Assembly: GCA_035578175.1 (NCBI GenBank)
Contig: JAQMRL010000014.1
Span: 10,127,274 to 10,191,273 of the forward strand
Direction of reading: 5' to 3'
Source: Catonia carolina
Lineage: Eukaryota; Arthropoda; Insecta; Hemiptera; Achilidae
Length of the DNA stretch: 64,000 nt
A model generated the notes under the pieces. The model was not told where the DNA came from. It saw nothing but the letters and a program-made list of their open reading frames with translations, and ran no database searches. Below are positions 23,363-34,570 of this stretch, one piece after another. Both the position numbers and the translations under genes were made by a program. The first letter of the stretch is position 1. Every line of letters starts with the position of its first letter.

Positions 23363-24167
23363 TCTGGTGTGAAACACTCACACAACTTTCTCTTGCCAAT
23401 TCAAAAATTATGAACAATATAGCCTAACATTAGTAATAAAACATTCGATTTAAATAAAAAAACTAATCTCAAACTAATCTCTTTTTCACATAACCTAATT
23501 TTAATCATGAGTGAAAGACGCTAAATGAAAATCAACTTTAGTAGGCTTAAAACTACGAAAAATCTCTTTCACGCTAAGCTAGCCTCTGTAGAGAAAAATA
23601 CTTTCAATAAAAGTTGTGTATCTTTTAATTTCCTATAAATTTGATTTTATACTCTTTTGTCGTAAAATGCAAAATGAGGCTAAATTCTTTAAAAAATCAA
23701 TATTTTTACACTATTTCGTGAAAAAAAAAACAGAAAATCGCTAATTACCGCTAAACTAAGCGTTATACAAAAAATGTTTGAAATTTGTTTGAAAAAATGT
23801 TGTAGAATTTTAAATTCTCTACAACTTTTATTTAGACATTTTTGCGCTAAAATGCATACTAAAGCACCAATCTTAAAGAAACAATTTTTTTTTACGTGAA
23901 AACAGCCTCTCCAAGAATTTTAGCACACATGACGCCTACCCTATCTTGTAGACCATAAAAAATGCAGTAAATGAGGCGATTTTTAAAAAAATCGAAGGAG
24001 CGGTTTTTGAGGAAATCGCAAAAAAGTGAAAATTTACACGAATAAACTATTACTTCCGGTTGACCGATTTTGATGGAAATGTTCGTGTCGGGTACGGTAG
24101 TGGTGTCTAACTCAAGTTTCAAGTACGTACGATGTTTCGTTTTTGAGATATTCTGTTCACACACACA

Positions 24168-24214
<47 letters not shown>

Positions 24215-24350
24215 CAATCGCTAAAAACATGTTTTTTGGGTTCAGGGGGTTTGAAAACGCGTAGTTCCGGTGAAAACTTGATTTCGAAAAATCGATATGA
24301 AAACAATACTTTCCTTCCTATAGTCTATATTTATATAGGCAAGAGAAAGT
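23363..24350 (+). mobile_element. Family A element, full length
   Basis: Complete 988 bp copy with both hairpin termini and a (CA) run at 24155-24212. Confidence 0.85.
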
Positions 24351-24465
24351 AGAAAGTAAAATCTTGGTGTTTTTAAGTCAAGATACGCAGCGCTTTATTA
24401 TATTCAAAAGCATAGTACAGTGTATCAAATTACTGTATTTAGCGTATTTGATTATCAGAACCGCT

Positions 24466-24510
24466 CTGGTACCAATTAGTTCGGATAACTGACGCTCTAC
24501 TATAGAAACT
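24466..24510. repeat. Possible pogo/Tigger terminus
   Basis: The inverse strand reads CAGTTATCCGAACTAATTGG just inside TAGTAGAGCG, resembling Tigger-type ends. No partner end was defined. Confidence 0.3.
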
Positions 24511-24514
24511 GAAA

Positions 24515-25297
24515 AGTCACGAGATGGCCTTTTGCGTATGGATGGGCAGTGAGGAAGGGAAGTGTAAATATGACAGTGCTTCCAACCTCAACATTGAGAA
24601 ACTACCGTGCACTTTCTACGTACATAAGCTGTGGTTTAATCCGAGAAAATTTTCTCATAAACCTTATAAGAAATAAATCTGACCTGTAATACTGCCTATG
24701 GCTTAATTACATGACTAGAAATGATTAATTTACTGTAATTACCAGCTACCTTTATCCATTGGAACAAATTTTCTATGAATGAATCGCCCTTTTTACTATC
24801 GCTGTCACCGGCGTCTTCACTATCAGTCTCACTAATATCTACCTAACCGTTTGTTTTTTTTATCAGGTGTCAACAAAACTGTTGAAGAATAGCTTCTTCA
24901 TGTCTTTAATTTCCTTCTTTATTTTTCGAATTGTGGGAAGAGAAACATCACAGTAGTTAGCCACTTGCTCATGGCTTTTGTTAATAGGCAGTGAAAGGCA
25001 GTTTTGTTTAGTTTCAACTCCACAGAATTTTATTACACAGCATAGTAGACTTCTTTCAGCACTGTCAATAGTCTGCCTACATTTTCGAGAAATTACCATT
25101 TGTGTTTACGGTAACAAACAGTTGTATTCGTACCGTTAACCAACAAAAGGTTCCGCGATATACTACTGTATAGGCTATGCTCTGGGTGTAGTATACGTTG
25201 TTATATATTTGTCGTACTGAAATTAAAGCAGTCGCACGTGCGCACTGATGCTGTTCCCCCTTTACCCCTCGTTGCAAACACGGGCAAACTCGTGACT
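24515..25297 (-). mobile_element. Family F element (Tc1/IS630-like, internally deleted), copy 1
   Basis: About 780 bp, bounded by AGTCACGAG (24515) and its inverse CTCGTGACT (ending 25297). A second copy lies at 31482-32258 and an end of a third at 63420-63869. The conserved outer region includes TTTTGCGTATGGATGGGCAGT. Confidence 0.7.
24863..25099 (-). CDS. N-terminal helix-turn-helix fragment of family F transposase
   Basis: A 78-codon frame carries NKSHEQVANYCDVSLPTIRKI, a helix-turn-helix of the kind found at the start of IS630/Tc1-like transposases in insects. It is followed by VDT just before a stop that coincides with a possible exon end (a TTTATCAG motif on the opposite strand, so not a usable splice site here). 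No catalytic domain remains. The copy at 31.5-32.3 kb has the same region with frame breaks. Possible alternative: a minimal DNA-binding peptide. Confidence 0.5.
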   Translation of the reverse strand: MVISRKCRQTIDSAERSLLCCVIKFCGVETKQNCLSLPINKSHEQVANYCDVSLPTIRKIKKEIKDMKKLFFNSFVDT

Positions 25298-25306
25298 CAA
25301 GTGACT

Positions 25307-25700
25307 GTTGTTGAGGTCAACAGCCGAAAGGCTGGTTTGAACCTCTAGAGGTTTTACTAAGTAAAAAAGAGAAGTAAGGTGGTTTACCATTGCCTTCCTC
25401 ACTGAGTTGAAAGAGTATGCTTATCAGCATGCCAGGCCCTCCGAAAAGCACTCACTTTCCACCCTGCAAATGACACCTTCACTTCATTCACCACAGGGTC
25501 TGGCTGCATAGTGAAATTCATTACTCTCAGAGGAGATAACTCTGACTAGTGTATTTTACACCTCTACCTATTCTGTTCTTAAATAGTGCAGTCATATAAG
25601 TGGCTGACTATGTGATAAGAAACGGAACTATTTATTTTAGCCCTGGACTACACAGATAGAGTGCAATTAAAATAACACTCCACCTGCCCGTTTTGGGCAT
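25307..25700 (+). repeat. Family C retroposon, full length with exact TSD
   Basis: 394 bp flanked by an exact 10-bp duplication TCAAGTGACT (25297-25306 and 25701-25710). It begins GTTGTTGAGGTCAACAGCC with the hairpin GCCGAAAGGC. A B-box-like GGTTTGAACC follows, and it ends in the hairpin TGCCCGTTTTGGGCA with no poly(A). It inserted right at the edge of family F. Confidence 0.85.
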
Positions 25701-25710
25701 TCAAGTGACT

Positions 25711-26171
25711 ATATATGCCATATTTTGCTACAAACTGCCTGTTTTCGGCAAGACTCTCTTGTATGAAGGAATTTATAAATTATAAACAAAGAATATCTGT
25801 CAGATTAGGACAAAACATGACTGGGGGTAGGTGAAAATTTTATTTCAGTTCTATGCAGAGGTATTTACATTTTATTTCATTACAGGATGAATATCTGATT
25901 CATTCATAATTAATGTAATATGGTTTAAATTACGAATAACCTTCTGAAAATAAAATGTTTGTTTTACTTTTAACAACCCTAGGGTACGTAGGAAAATATT
26001 TATAATAATGTTTTTCATTATATAATTACAGTACGTGCACATTATAAACTTATAATGCATAATATATTAATTATTTATAAATGTTCCTTTTACGAATATG
26101 TTAGCCAATGAACAAGTCATAATTATTCAAAATTCATAATTCATTTGTAAAATTGTTAATATTAAACAAAA
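25711..26171. other. Unassigned AT-rich stretch
   Basis: No gene or repeat recognised. Confidence 0.4.
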
Positions 26172-27133
26172 TCTGGCGTTAAACACTCACACAACTTTCT
26201 CTTGCCAATGAACAATCTAATCTAACATTATTGAATAACGTAAAACATCTGGTGTGAAACACTCACACAATTTAATCTTGCCAATGCACATAATTAATAA
26301 TATAATCTAACATTAGTAATAATACAATAGAAATAACCAAAAAAAACTGACCTCAATAAACATAATCTAATTTTAATCATGATTGAAAGACGTAAAGTGA
26401 AAATTAACCTCAGTTTAGCTTAAAAATACGGAAAATCACGTTTTCACGCTAAACTAGGCTCTGTAGAGAAAAATTCTCTAAATAAAAATTGTAGATCTTT
26501 TAATTTCCTATAAATTTGATTATACTTTTTTGTCGTAAAATGCGTAATAAAATCTTTATCAAATCGATTTTTTACACGATTTCGTGAGGAAAAAACAGAA
26601 AATCGCTAAACTAAGCGTTATACAAAAAAAGTTAAAAATAAAAGTTGAAGAATTTTAAATTCTCTACAACTTTCACTAAATAGATTTTTGCGGTCAAGGG
26701 CATGTTAAAGTCGTAATCTTAAAAAAAACCAATTTTTTTACGAAAAAACATCCTCACCATGAATTTCAGCAGACATGACGCCAATCCTATCTTATAAAGC
26801 ATAAAATATTTAGTAAACCAGGCGATTTTTAATAAAATCGTAGGATCAGTTTTTGAGAAAATTGCAAAAAAGTGAAAAACCACACGAATAAACTACTACT
26901 TCCGGTTGACCGATTTTGATGAGAATGTTCGTGTCGGGTCCTCTAGTGGTATCTAATTTAAGTTTCAAGTTCGTACAATGTACCGTTCTTGAGATATTCT
27001 GTTCACACTGACACATACACACACACAGACCAATCGCTAAAAAATGTTTTTTGGGTTCGGGGGGCTGAAAAGTGTAGATCCGGTGAAAACTCGATTTCGA
27101 AAAATCGACATGAAAACATTACTTTCCTTCCTA
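26172..27133 (+). mobile_element. Family A element with duplicated start, truncated end
   Basis: Two family A starts lie in tandem (TCTGGCGTTAAACACTC at 26172 and TCTGGTGTGAAACACTC at 26248) before one body. The copy stops at CTTTCCTTCCT, losing the last arm of the terminal hairpin. Confidence 0.8.
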
Positions 27134-27394
27134 AGTAATAATACTGAAGAAAATAAATATCACACCAGTTAAAAATTTATATCACAATAAGTTCTAAACT
27201 TATTGCTTACAAATTTTGACAAATCAACAAATGTAAGACAGCATAATCACGAAAAATGCTCTTTTTGTGGCATGTTTGACAGCATCATGTCGTCTCGTTT
27301 TCTGACATACCAACGTGTGCTGGGGTCTATACAAATTCAATTGTGTCATTAAATTTGACATTAAATTATGACACTAAAATTCTTAACTATTTCA

Positions 27395-28050
27395 TGAACT
27401 CTTAATTGTTTAAGACGAGACTGTATGATAGTTTTAACTGAAAATTTAGAATTTTGATTCTTTACGTTTCTCGATAGTTCAGACCGAGATCAATCACAAA
27501 AACATTAAATTACGTGAAAAAATTATTTTAATAAAAAAATAAATTTTTTAGGAGGTTTACGCAGAAAAATTATCGTGTCATCAAGAACGAACGAATATTT
27601 TTCATAATTTTAAACCGATCAATTTAGAGAAAAGGAAATTTTAATTTTAAAAAAAATCAGCATTACTGTTTCGCAGCTGTTGGTTCAGCTTTCTAACCAA
27701 ATGTTGATAGGAAATTTACTTGTTTGTGTACATTTTGTTTTTGATTTGTGCCTTTTTGTGTTTTTGCCCGTTCCCGTAAATTTAGATTTTTAACATTTAG
27801 GTACATTTTTCTCGGAAACCATTAAACATACCTGGTTGAAATTTTTACCAGTTATTTATCTTGTACATTCACATTATTCCAGCACTTTTATGACTTCCGC
27901 AAACGCTTCAAAAATTATTAATAGTATGTAAAATACCGTAAAAAAAATTTCTAAAAATTTTATGTTATTCCTTATTTTGTTTTTAACTTCATGGTTTAAC
28001 GGATTAAGTTGTGAAAATGTCAGTAGCTCGAGCAACCCGACAACTACAAG
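27395..28050 (+). repeat. Dispersed repeat H, copy 1
   Basis: About 650 bp that recurs inverted at 61080-61825. Shared landmarks are CGAGATCAATCACAAAAACA, AGCTGTTGGTTCAGCTTTCT, GCCCGTTCCCG and GTAGCTCGAGCAACCCGAC. No coding potential was seen. It might be a LINE 3' UTR because it abuts an RNase H remnant. Confidence 0.7.
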
Positions 28051-28079
28051 TAAGTAAAGTTTCATTTCCCTATCGTTTA

Positions 28080-28375
28080 CCAATCTTGTAAAAAATATAC
28101 CTAAAAAAAGCAAATTTAACATTGGCGGGATACAAAGTACAGTCTTCCCTTAAACTAGAAATTCTTTCTAGAATACTTTTAGAATCCATAAAAATTACAA
28201 ATTTGGAATTTTTAGATATAGGCCTAGAGACAATTTTCGGAGTTTTATAAATAGCGTAGCTTCGCAAAAGAACATAGAAGATACGTTAATAATTTTGTAA
28301 AGAAGTTCTGAATCAGGAACCACGATTCTACATGCACAACCTTCAGCCGTAAGTGAACCTTCTGTGTAAACATTT
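28080..28375 (-). pseudogene. LINE RNase H domain remnant
   Basis: The minus strand encodes NVYTEGSLTAEGCACRIVVP, then FFCEATLF, and in another frame KFVIFMDSKSILERI. These align with the first, second and third acidic motifs of RNase H in I/R1-type LINEs (DGS, E, DS). A frameshift near 28240 separates them. Confidence 0.6.
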
Positions 28376-28602
28376 ATGTGGTTTAAATCTGGCAGTTATT
28401 TCCTGAAACATAAGCAGGTAAGTTTAAATATGAAACGACTTGCGCAAGATAAAACAGATTGGAGAACTCCATCAAACCAGTCGAGAAACTGATGACAAGA
28501 AAGGTAATTTTGAATTTATAAAAATATATATAGCTACAAGAGTCCTTTAGTTGGAAAATTTAGAAGAAAAAGAGAGATTTTCATGAAAAACTAACAGAAT
28601 AT

Positions 28603-28786
28603 TTTTTTATTTTACGTCGCATCAACTGCAACGGTAATTAGCGACGACTTTGGGGTGTAACCGTGTACAATGGAGGATAAAATGATTTTTTGTAATGTAT
28701 GAAAATATGCCGTGCCTGAGTGGGATTCGAACCCAGGACCGCATGATGAGAGGCGAGCACGTTACCAACTACGCCAATGCGGCGGG
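28603..28786 (-). repeat. tRNA-derived SINE with target-site duplication
   Basis: The minus strand starts with a tRNA-like head (GGCGTAGTTGGTAACGTGC and B box GGGTTCGAATCCC) and ends GATGCGACGTAAAATAAA. It is flanked by near-identical ACAGAATATTTTT duplicates at 28588-28602 and 28787-28802. The tail resembles that of family S. Confidence 0.8.
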
Positions 28787-29036
28787 CACAGAATATTTTT
28801 ATTTGTGCTAAATCCCAGTCAGTCAGCTGGTAGAAAGTCGCTATTATTTGTTAAGTAACACTAGTTGGGTAAGCGATTTTGTATGGTGACTAGCTGACAG
28901 CCATACCTGAACAAACTCCACTGGGCGTCCCTGTTCAAAAATTCTTGCCGAATCACGTTAAAAAAAACAGCGAAAAGCAGCAATCAAATTGGGTGGTTGT
29001 CAATAAAGTACAGTTCCCGAAAACAAATAAAAGCTA

Positions 29037-29160
29037 AAAAAAAAATTCGCTAAATCAAGCGTTGCACAAAACAATGTTTGATATAAAAGTTGTAGGGTTT
29101 TAAATGTTCTATAACTTTTAATTACAAGCTCTTTTGTCATAAATTGCATATTAAGGCCTG
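29037..29160 (+). mobile_element. Short family A body fragment
   Basis: Matches the second body block (GCTAAATCAAGCGTTGCAC through GCATATTAAGGCC). Confidence 0.65.
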
Positions 29161-29581
29161 TATATTTTGTGAATTTAATCAGGTTTGAAATTCAAAATAA
29201 AATAATTTTTTTCTCATATAACAATAAATTTTTTAATGCATAATCTGTTATAAAACAATAAATGCAACATATCAATTAGATTTAATTCATGAAAAAATTA
29301 CAACCCACTGGTGTAATTAACAAATTATAACATTAAAACATATTATACTGTTTAATTATTATTTACAAACAAAATTAAATAATGTTTTGTTTTAGAAAAA
29401 AAATAAAAAAACCTCCTTTAAAACGAAAAACAAAATGAGAAGTAATAACTAATAATCACATGATTCCGAAATATATGGACACCGACCTTTACTGGAGATA
29501 ATTAAAAATGTTCATTCAGTTATTTACGGCATTCACACTCAAACACGACAGTCATCTGCAGAATATTAACATTATAGACTA
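29161..29581. other. AT-rich spacer
   Basis: No feature seen. Confidence 0.4.
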
Positions 29582-30924
29582 CAGGGACGGGCAGAAAAAG
29601 TGGATGGTTTTTGATCTGACTGTATATCGCAACAGTGCGAGTGGGGAGAACCGAGTCAATGACTTTCATTCCCCGGCTCAATGCCATTACAGTTGCAATG
29701 GAGTCGTGGAACGCACAACATCGTGCTTTCGTCATAGAGACTTACTTAAGAAACGGTTACTCGGTAGTCAAAACCCAGCGTTTCTTCCGTACAAAGTTTG
29801 GAGTATGTAGAGATGGTAGTGTTCCCAGTCGCCATGCAATAATGCGTTGGGTTAAAAATTTTAGAAAAACGGCTTCATCTTTAAAACGGAAACCTACAGG
29901 CCGCCCACGTAGCGTTCGTACTACCGAAAACACAGATGCTTTGCAATTGTCAGTAGCCAGAAGTCCACGTCGCCCTGCTGCACATCATACAGCTGTGTTA
30001 GGAATATCAGATTGGAGTGTTCGAAGAATTTTGCGTTTGGATCTTCATTTTCATCCGTACATAATCGTAACTGTTTAAGAACTAAGCCAACATGATTTCC
30101 AAAACCGAAGAGAATGTGCACAATCAATTCTGAACATTTTAATTAATGATTCAATAATCATAATGTCAGATGAAGCCAATTTTCACCTGTCTGGTTGTGT
30201 AAATAAACAAAATTTCGGGTACTGGGCGGCAGAAAATCCTCGTAGCTTACACGAGAAACTACTTTATTGTGAACGAGTGACAGTTGGTGCGCAGTGGCTA
30301 AATTCGGAATGATAGGTCCATATTTTTACGAAGAGAACGGTCGAGCAGTTTTGATCACTTCAAGTCGTTATGTCGAAATGCTAAATAATGTCCTTGCACC
30401 AGAGTTACAACGTCGTGAAGTTGACACTGCAAATGTTTGGTTCCAACAAGATGGGGCTACTGCTCACATTGACAGAACGTCAATGAATGTGTTACGACAA
30501 ATGTTTCCAGAACACGTGATTTCAAGAAATGGTGACCTTTCATGGCCTGCTCGCTCCCCAGATCTTTCGGAATGTGACATTTTTCTTTGGGGGTATTTGA
30601 AATCGAAAGTGTATGTCGTAAAGCCTCGAACAACTGAAGATCTGAAGCTAGCAATTCGAAATGAAATAGCGGCGATACCGAACGACAAGATTGTGAAGGC
30701 AATCGATAATTTCCAAGTACGATTACATGAATGCGTGCAGAATGAGGGTCATCACTTGACTGACATAATTTTTAAAACAAAATAAGTGAATTTTAGAATT
30801 TAAGTGCTTTAATAAAAAATGGCAAGAAATGATGTTTCAAATCTATTAATAATTTTTTTTTTACATCTTATTTCTGATTTATTTTATTAATTTCAAAACC
30901 ATCCACTTTTTCTGCCGGTCTTTG
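29582..30924 (+). mobile_element. Rosa-like mariner transposon (DD41D) with TIRs
   Basis: TIRs begin CAGGGACGGGCAG on the left and the inverse of CAAAGACCGGCAG on the right, both followed inward by AAAAAGTGGATGGTTTT. TA precedes the left end (29580-29581); the right flank is CA, probably a mutated TA. Length is 1343 bp. Confidence 0.9.
29698..30785 (+). pseudogene. Rosa-like mariner transposase, inactivated
   Basis: The start at 29698 (MESWNAQHRAFVIETYL) fits the family's usual N-terminus. A helix-turn-helix half reaches GRPRSVRT. Catalytic aspartates are in IMSDEANFH, WFQQDGATAH and SPDLSECDIFLWG; the last two are separated by 41 residues, the spacing of the rosa group. A TAA at about 30076-30078 stops the frame before the first Asp. 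A one-base loss near 30282 shifts the frame, after which a 163-codon C-terminal frame continues to 30785. Only these two clear lesions suggest a moderately young copy. Confidence 0.9.
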
Positions 30925-30956
30925 CATTATTTACAATTTTAAAATCACACTGTCAG

Positions 30957-31190
30957 AATCGCCCTGGAATATCCAATACTGTAGCTCGTTTTAGCCTATG
31001 TACATCATTACTGTTGTCTAAGAGATTCAGTGCTAAGTAATTTACGTGGTTGTTTAGACGTTTGATGTATTTGCAACTGAAACTTCGTATTTCTTCTCGT
31101 ACCATCTGCACATCCAAATCACGATGTAGATCGGCGTTGGTAATATACCACGGTGCATATAGTATGGTCCGCAGAGCTTTTTGATTGAAA
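30957..31190 (-). pseudogene. Jockey-like LINE C-terminal remnant
   Basis: The minus strand reads ALRTILYAPWYITNADLHRD followed by a KYIKRLNNH and LALNLLDN segment and LKRATVLDIPGRF, the usual jockey-type C-terminus, ending in a stop at about 30957. The upstream part of the gene is missing. Confidence 0.7.
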
Positions 31191-31481
31191 CCGTTGCAGA
31201 AACTCGATGTTTGAAGTCGATTCTGTGCCCGGTAACTGAATCCCGTAGGTCCAATAAAATAAAATTAGGTTATTTTTATACACAGAAAATAATAAGTAGT
31301 ACCTATTTTAAACAAAAATGTCATTTTTGACGTGATTTCGTCGTCGTTTTGCTCTCCTGAAAATTTTACTTCGTGAAGATAAGATCCCTTTTCCTATGGA
31401 CGATCAAAAAAAAGTTTTTTCTTTCTCTTGAACATTTCGAAAAAAATGGAGTTAATTCCTTTTCAAAATGACCAATTAAAA

Positions 31482-32258
31482 AGTCACGAGATTGCCTTCT
31501 GCGTATGGATTGGCTGTGAGGAAGGGAAGTGAAAATTTGACAGTGCTGCCAACCTCAACAGTGAGACACTACTCGTACATTTCACTACCGTGAAGTTTGT
31601 AAAGAAAATTTTGTAAGCTGTGGTTTATTCCGAGTAAATGTTTTCTTATACAAATATTGCCTGTAGCTGAATTACATGACTAGAAAATGTTTGATTTACT
31701 GTAACCAGCTACCTTATTGCATTGGATCAAAATTTACTATGAATGAATCGCCTTCTTTACTATCGCTGTCACCGCCGTCTTCACTACAGTTTCACTAGTA
31801 TCTACCAAAGCGTTTCTTTTTTTACCAGGTGTCAACAAAACTGTTGACGAGTAGCTTCTTTACGTCTTTAATTTCCTGCTTTATTTTTCAAAATTGTGGA
31901 AAGAGAAACATCACAGTAGTTAGTTACTCGCTCCTGGCTTTTGTTAAGAGGCAGGGAAAAGGTTTTTCGTTTAGCTTTAACTTTACAGCATTTTATTACA
32001 CTGCATATTACGTAGATTTCGTTCAATACTGTGAATAGTCTGCCCACGGTTTTGAGAAACTAACATATCTGTTTACGGTAACAAACAGTTATATTCGTAC
32101 AGTTTACCTACAAAAGGTTCCGCGATATACTGTATATGCTCTTGGTATGGTATAAATTGTTATGTTTGTTGTACTGAACTTAAAGCAGTCGCGCATGCAG
32201 ACTGATGCTTTCCCCCCTTTACCTCTCGTTGCAAACAAGGGAAAATTCCTGTCTCAAG
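31482..32258 (-). mobile_element. Family F element, copy 2
   Basis: Collinear with 24515-25297 over its whole length, with AGTCACGAGATTGCC at the left end. The helix-turn-helix frame is broken here. Confidence 0.7.
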
Positions 32259-32592
32259 TAACCATAGTTATAGGTTGTATTAGTTTACTAAACTACATTC
32301 TTGGTGATCCCATTTTTGGGGGTTGAAAAACAAAATTTGTGACAGTTAAAAAAAATCGCTTTTTTCACTGATTTTTCAAAATAATTTTCTTTGTAACCAA
32401 TGTTTTTGCATGAATGTGGTCCAGTATGTGTATCTCATACAGTTATAAGTGCTGTAAATATTTCAGGACTATCTTTCATAGATTTTCAGGAAAAGGAACA
32501 TTTGTACAAAAAATATAAATTTTAAAGTTAGAAGTACTAAAAATTATTACTATAATTTACATGTTTACTATATATATTTTTCTTAAATTAAA
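32259..32592. other. Unassigned AT-rich stretch
   Basis: No feature seen. Confidence 0.4.
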
Positions 32593-33235
32593 TTATCTTG
32601 CCTGATATTTTCTATTAAAACGCCTGACCTCGTCCATTACATCAGGAAGGTTGCAATAATGTTGTATTTTTGCATTCCTTGCAAACCATGATGCTCTTGT
32701 TATAGCCCGAAGAACCTTATTTTGGAACGTTTGAATTATCTCTATGTTACTTCTGCTGGTAGTTCCCCAAAGTTGAACGCCGTACATCCAAACTGGGTTT
32801 AGTAACAAATTTGTAAAGCAGCAACTTATTCTCAAGAGAGAGTGAAGAGTTCCCACCAATCAGCCAGTACATCCTTTTGTATTTTTGATTTAATTCGTTC
32901 CTCTTCATTCTCACATGGGTTTTCCAAGTTAACCGCCTATCACGATGCATACCCAGGTACTTTACTACTTCACTTAATGGTAAACACCTGCAAGTTTTAC
33001 TGGTGGACAAGTATTCCTCCGCATTGTAAATGCAATATGCTACGATTTTACAGTATTGATCTTCACTCTCCATTTTTGAAGCCATGGTTAGATTTGATCT
33101 AAACATTCCTGAAGTTTGTTTGAAGCAACTATAGGATCTCCACTTTTAGCAAGCAATGCCTTATCGTCAGCGAATGTAGCTTGAACTACCCTATCAGTTG
33201 TTGGTAAGTCTATGTTTAAGTCAATGTTACTGTAA
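32593..33235 (-). pseudogene. Jockey-clade reverse transcriptase remnant
   Basis: From about 33235 the minus strand carries ATFADDKALLAKSGD (the FADD catalytic box of the reverse transcriptase), then VVKYLGMHRDRRLTWKTH, NKLLLYK, and in a second frame VWMYGVQLWGTTS and FQNKVLRAITRASW, finishing at a stop at 32593. A frameshift near 32800 and a stop near 33105 break it. It is the thumb and C-terminal part of a 5'-truncated jockey-like ORF2. Confidence 0.85.
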
Positions 33236-33285
33236 ACAGCTGCTCTTCATTGCCAACCGTCAGTTGATAAAAAACAAGAAAAGTA

Positions 33286-34553
33286 CTATACTCGGTTCAT
33301 CGTAAGAAAGATATCTCGAGTAAACAAACAGCAGTTACCAAATTAGCTGATAAAGCGGTGACTCAGAAAAATGCAACACTTTTAACAAAAACATCACAAT
33401 TATAACTGATACGTGCTTTTAACCATATGCAGAATTAAACGATAAATAGAAATGAAAAAACCAAAAAATACTACAACACAAAATTCCTAATTGAAAATAA
33501 ATTATAATTCACGTAAGAACGATGCGAGACAATACAATGTCAAAAGCGAACTGGTAGTATAATATAATGACATGTTCTTTGTAAAAAATGTGGAGAGAGA
33601 TTTATGGGTTTGGATAAGTCATCGTCAAATTCAATTGTGAAATAACGGGTAAATAAACTAATATTAGATGACTAATCATTAAAATAAAAATGTTTACTTT
33701 TAAAGTTCTCTTGTTTCGTCATACAAATTAGAGGTAATATGTATAATTTGTAACCACATTTATTTATGAAAAAGAATGGAAATAAAGTATAGGCCTAACG
33801 CTTTTATACATTTACTAGCGGTACCCGGCGTGCGTTGCTACGCCGCCGGCAAATATTAAATCGGCAATATTTAAAAAAAAAAACATGTAATTAATGACAA
33901 CTGTGAAATTAATTTGTTTTATTCAAATTAATGCTAATGGATAAACAATGTTCTTTGTACTTTTATTTGGAGTATAAATATATAAATTTTTTAATTTTCA
34001 CCAATTAAAAGAAATTAAAGAATCACGGACTTTACTTTTATAAAATACTCAACAATACAAAATCGTAACAAAACATAACCTCGAACACGGCTCAATGTTT
34101 TTCTACATAGTTCACAAAATATTCGGTAGATTTCGCTGCAAGCATTTTTTATCTAACCTCATAAAAGCCTTAATGTAGGATATAAACATTATTTTCAAAA
34201 TTTTAGGGCTAAGTTTTTAAGGGTTTTAATAGCCTAAAACCTGCACCGGCATCGTAGTTCCAAGATGAAGAAACTGCATGAAAATCGGTTCAGTAATTTA
34301 GGAGATAAAGGGGAACATCCACACATACATACACACACATACATCGAATTTTATATATATAGATTGATCAATACTTAAAACATCAGTCATGATATATGAT
34401 GTAGGCCTAACAGTTTCATTTATAAAAATACTTTTAAAAGTATTTTGTTGTTACTTTTTCATCACAGTGTACTCATATTTAAATAATGCGCATGCTCGGT
34501 GACGTTATTATTTGCTTACTTGAGATATCTTTCTTACGGTGAACCGAGTATAG
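33286..34553. mobile_element. Non-autonomous TIR element with ~40-bp inverted ends
   Basis: The left end CTATACTCGGTTCATCGTAA (continuing GAAAGATATCTCGAGTAA) is inverted at 34512-34553 with only a few mismatches. TA flanks both sides (33284-33285 and 34554-34555), as for Tc1/mariner-type targets. No transposase was found inside. The next family A copy starts only 17 bp beyond the right end. Confidence 0.75.
33815..34373. repeat. Arthropod dispersed repeat nested in the TIR element
   Basis: Begins ACTAGCGGTACCCGGCGTGC and ends ATCGAATTTTATATATATAG after a (CATA)n run. Repeats with this start and end are common in arthropod genomes; I cannot name the family reliably. Confidence 0.5.
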
Positions 34554-34570
34554 TAACATGTATAAAAAAA

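Noticed and set aside
27874..28122. 82-codon hydrophobic minus-strand frame
   Set aside because: It overlaps repeat H, and the homologous copy at 61 kb does not appear to preserve it; no family motif was seen.
28711..28790. Functional tRNA gene
   Set aside because: The head resembles a tRNA with A and B boxes, but acceptor-stem pairing is poor and it lies inside a TSD-flanked SINE.
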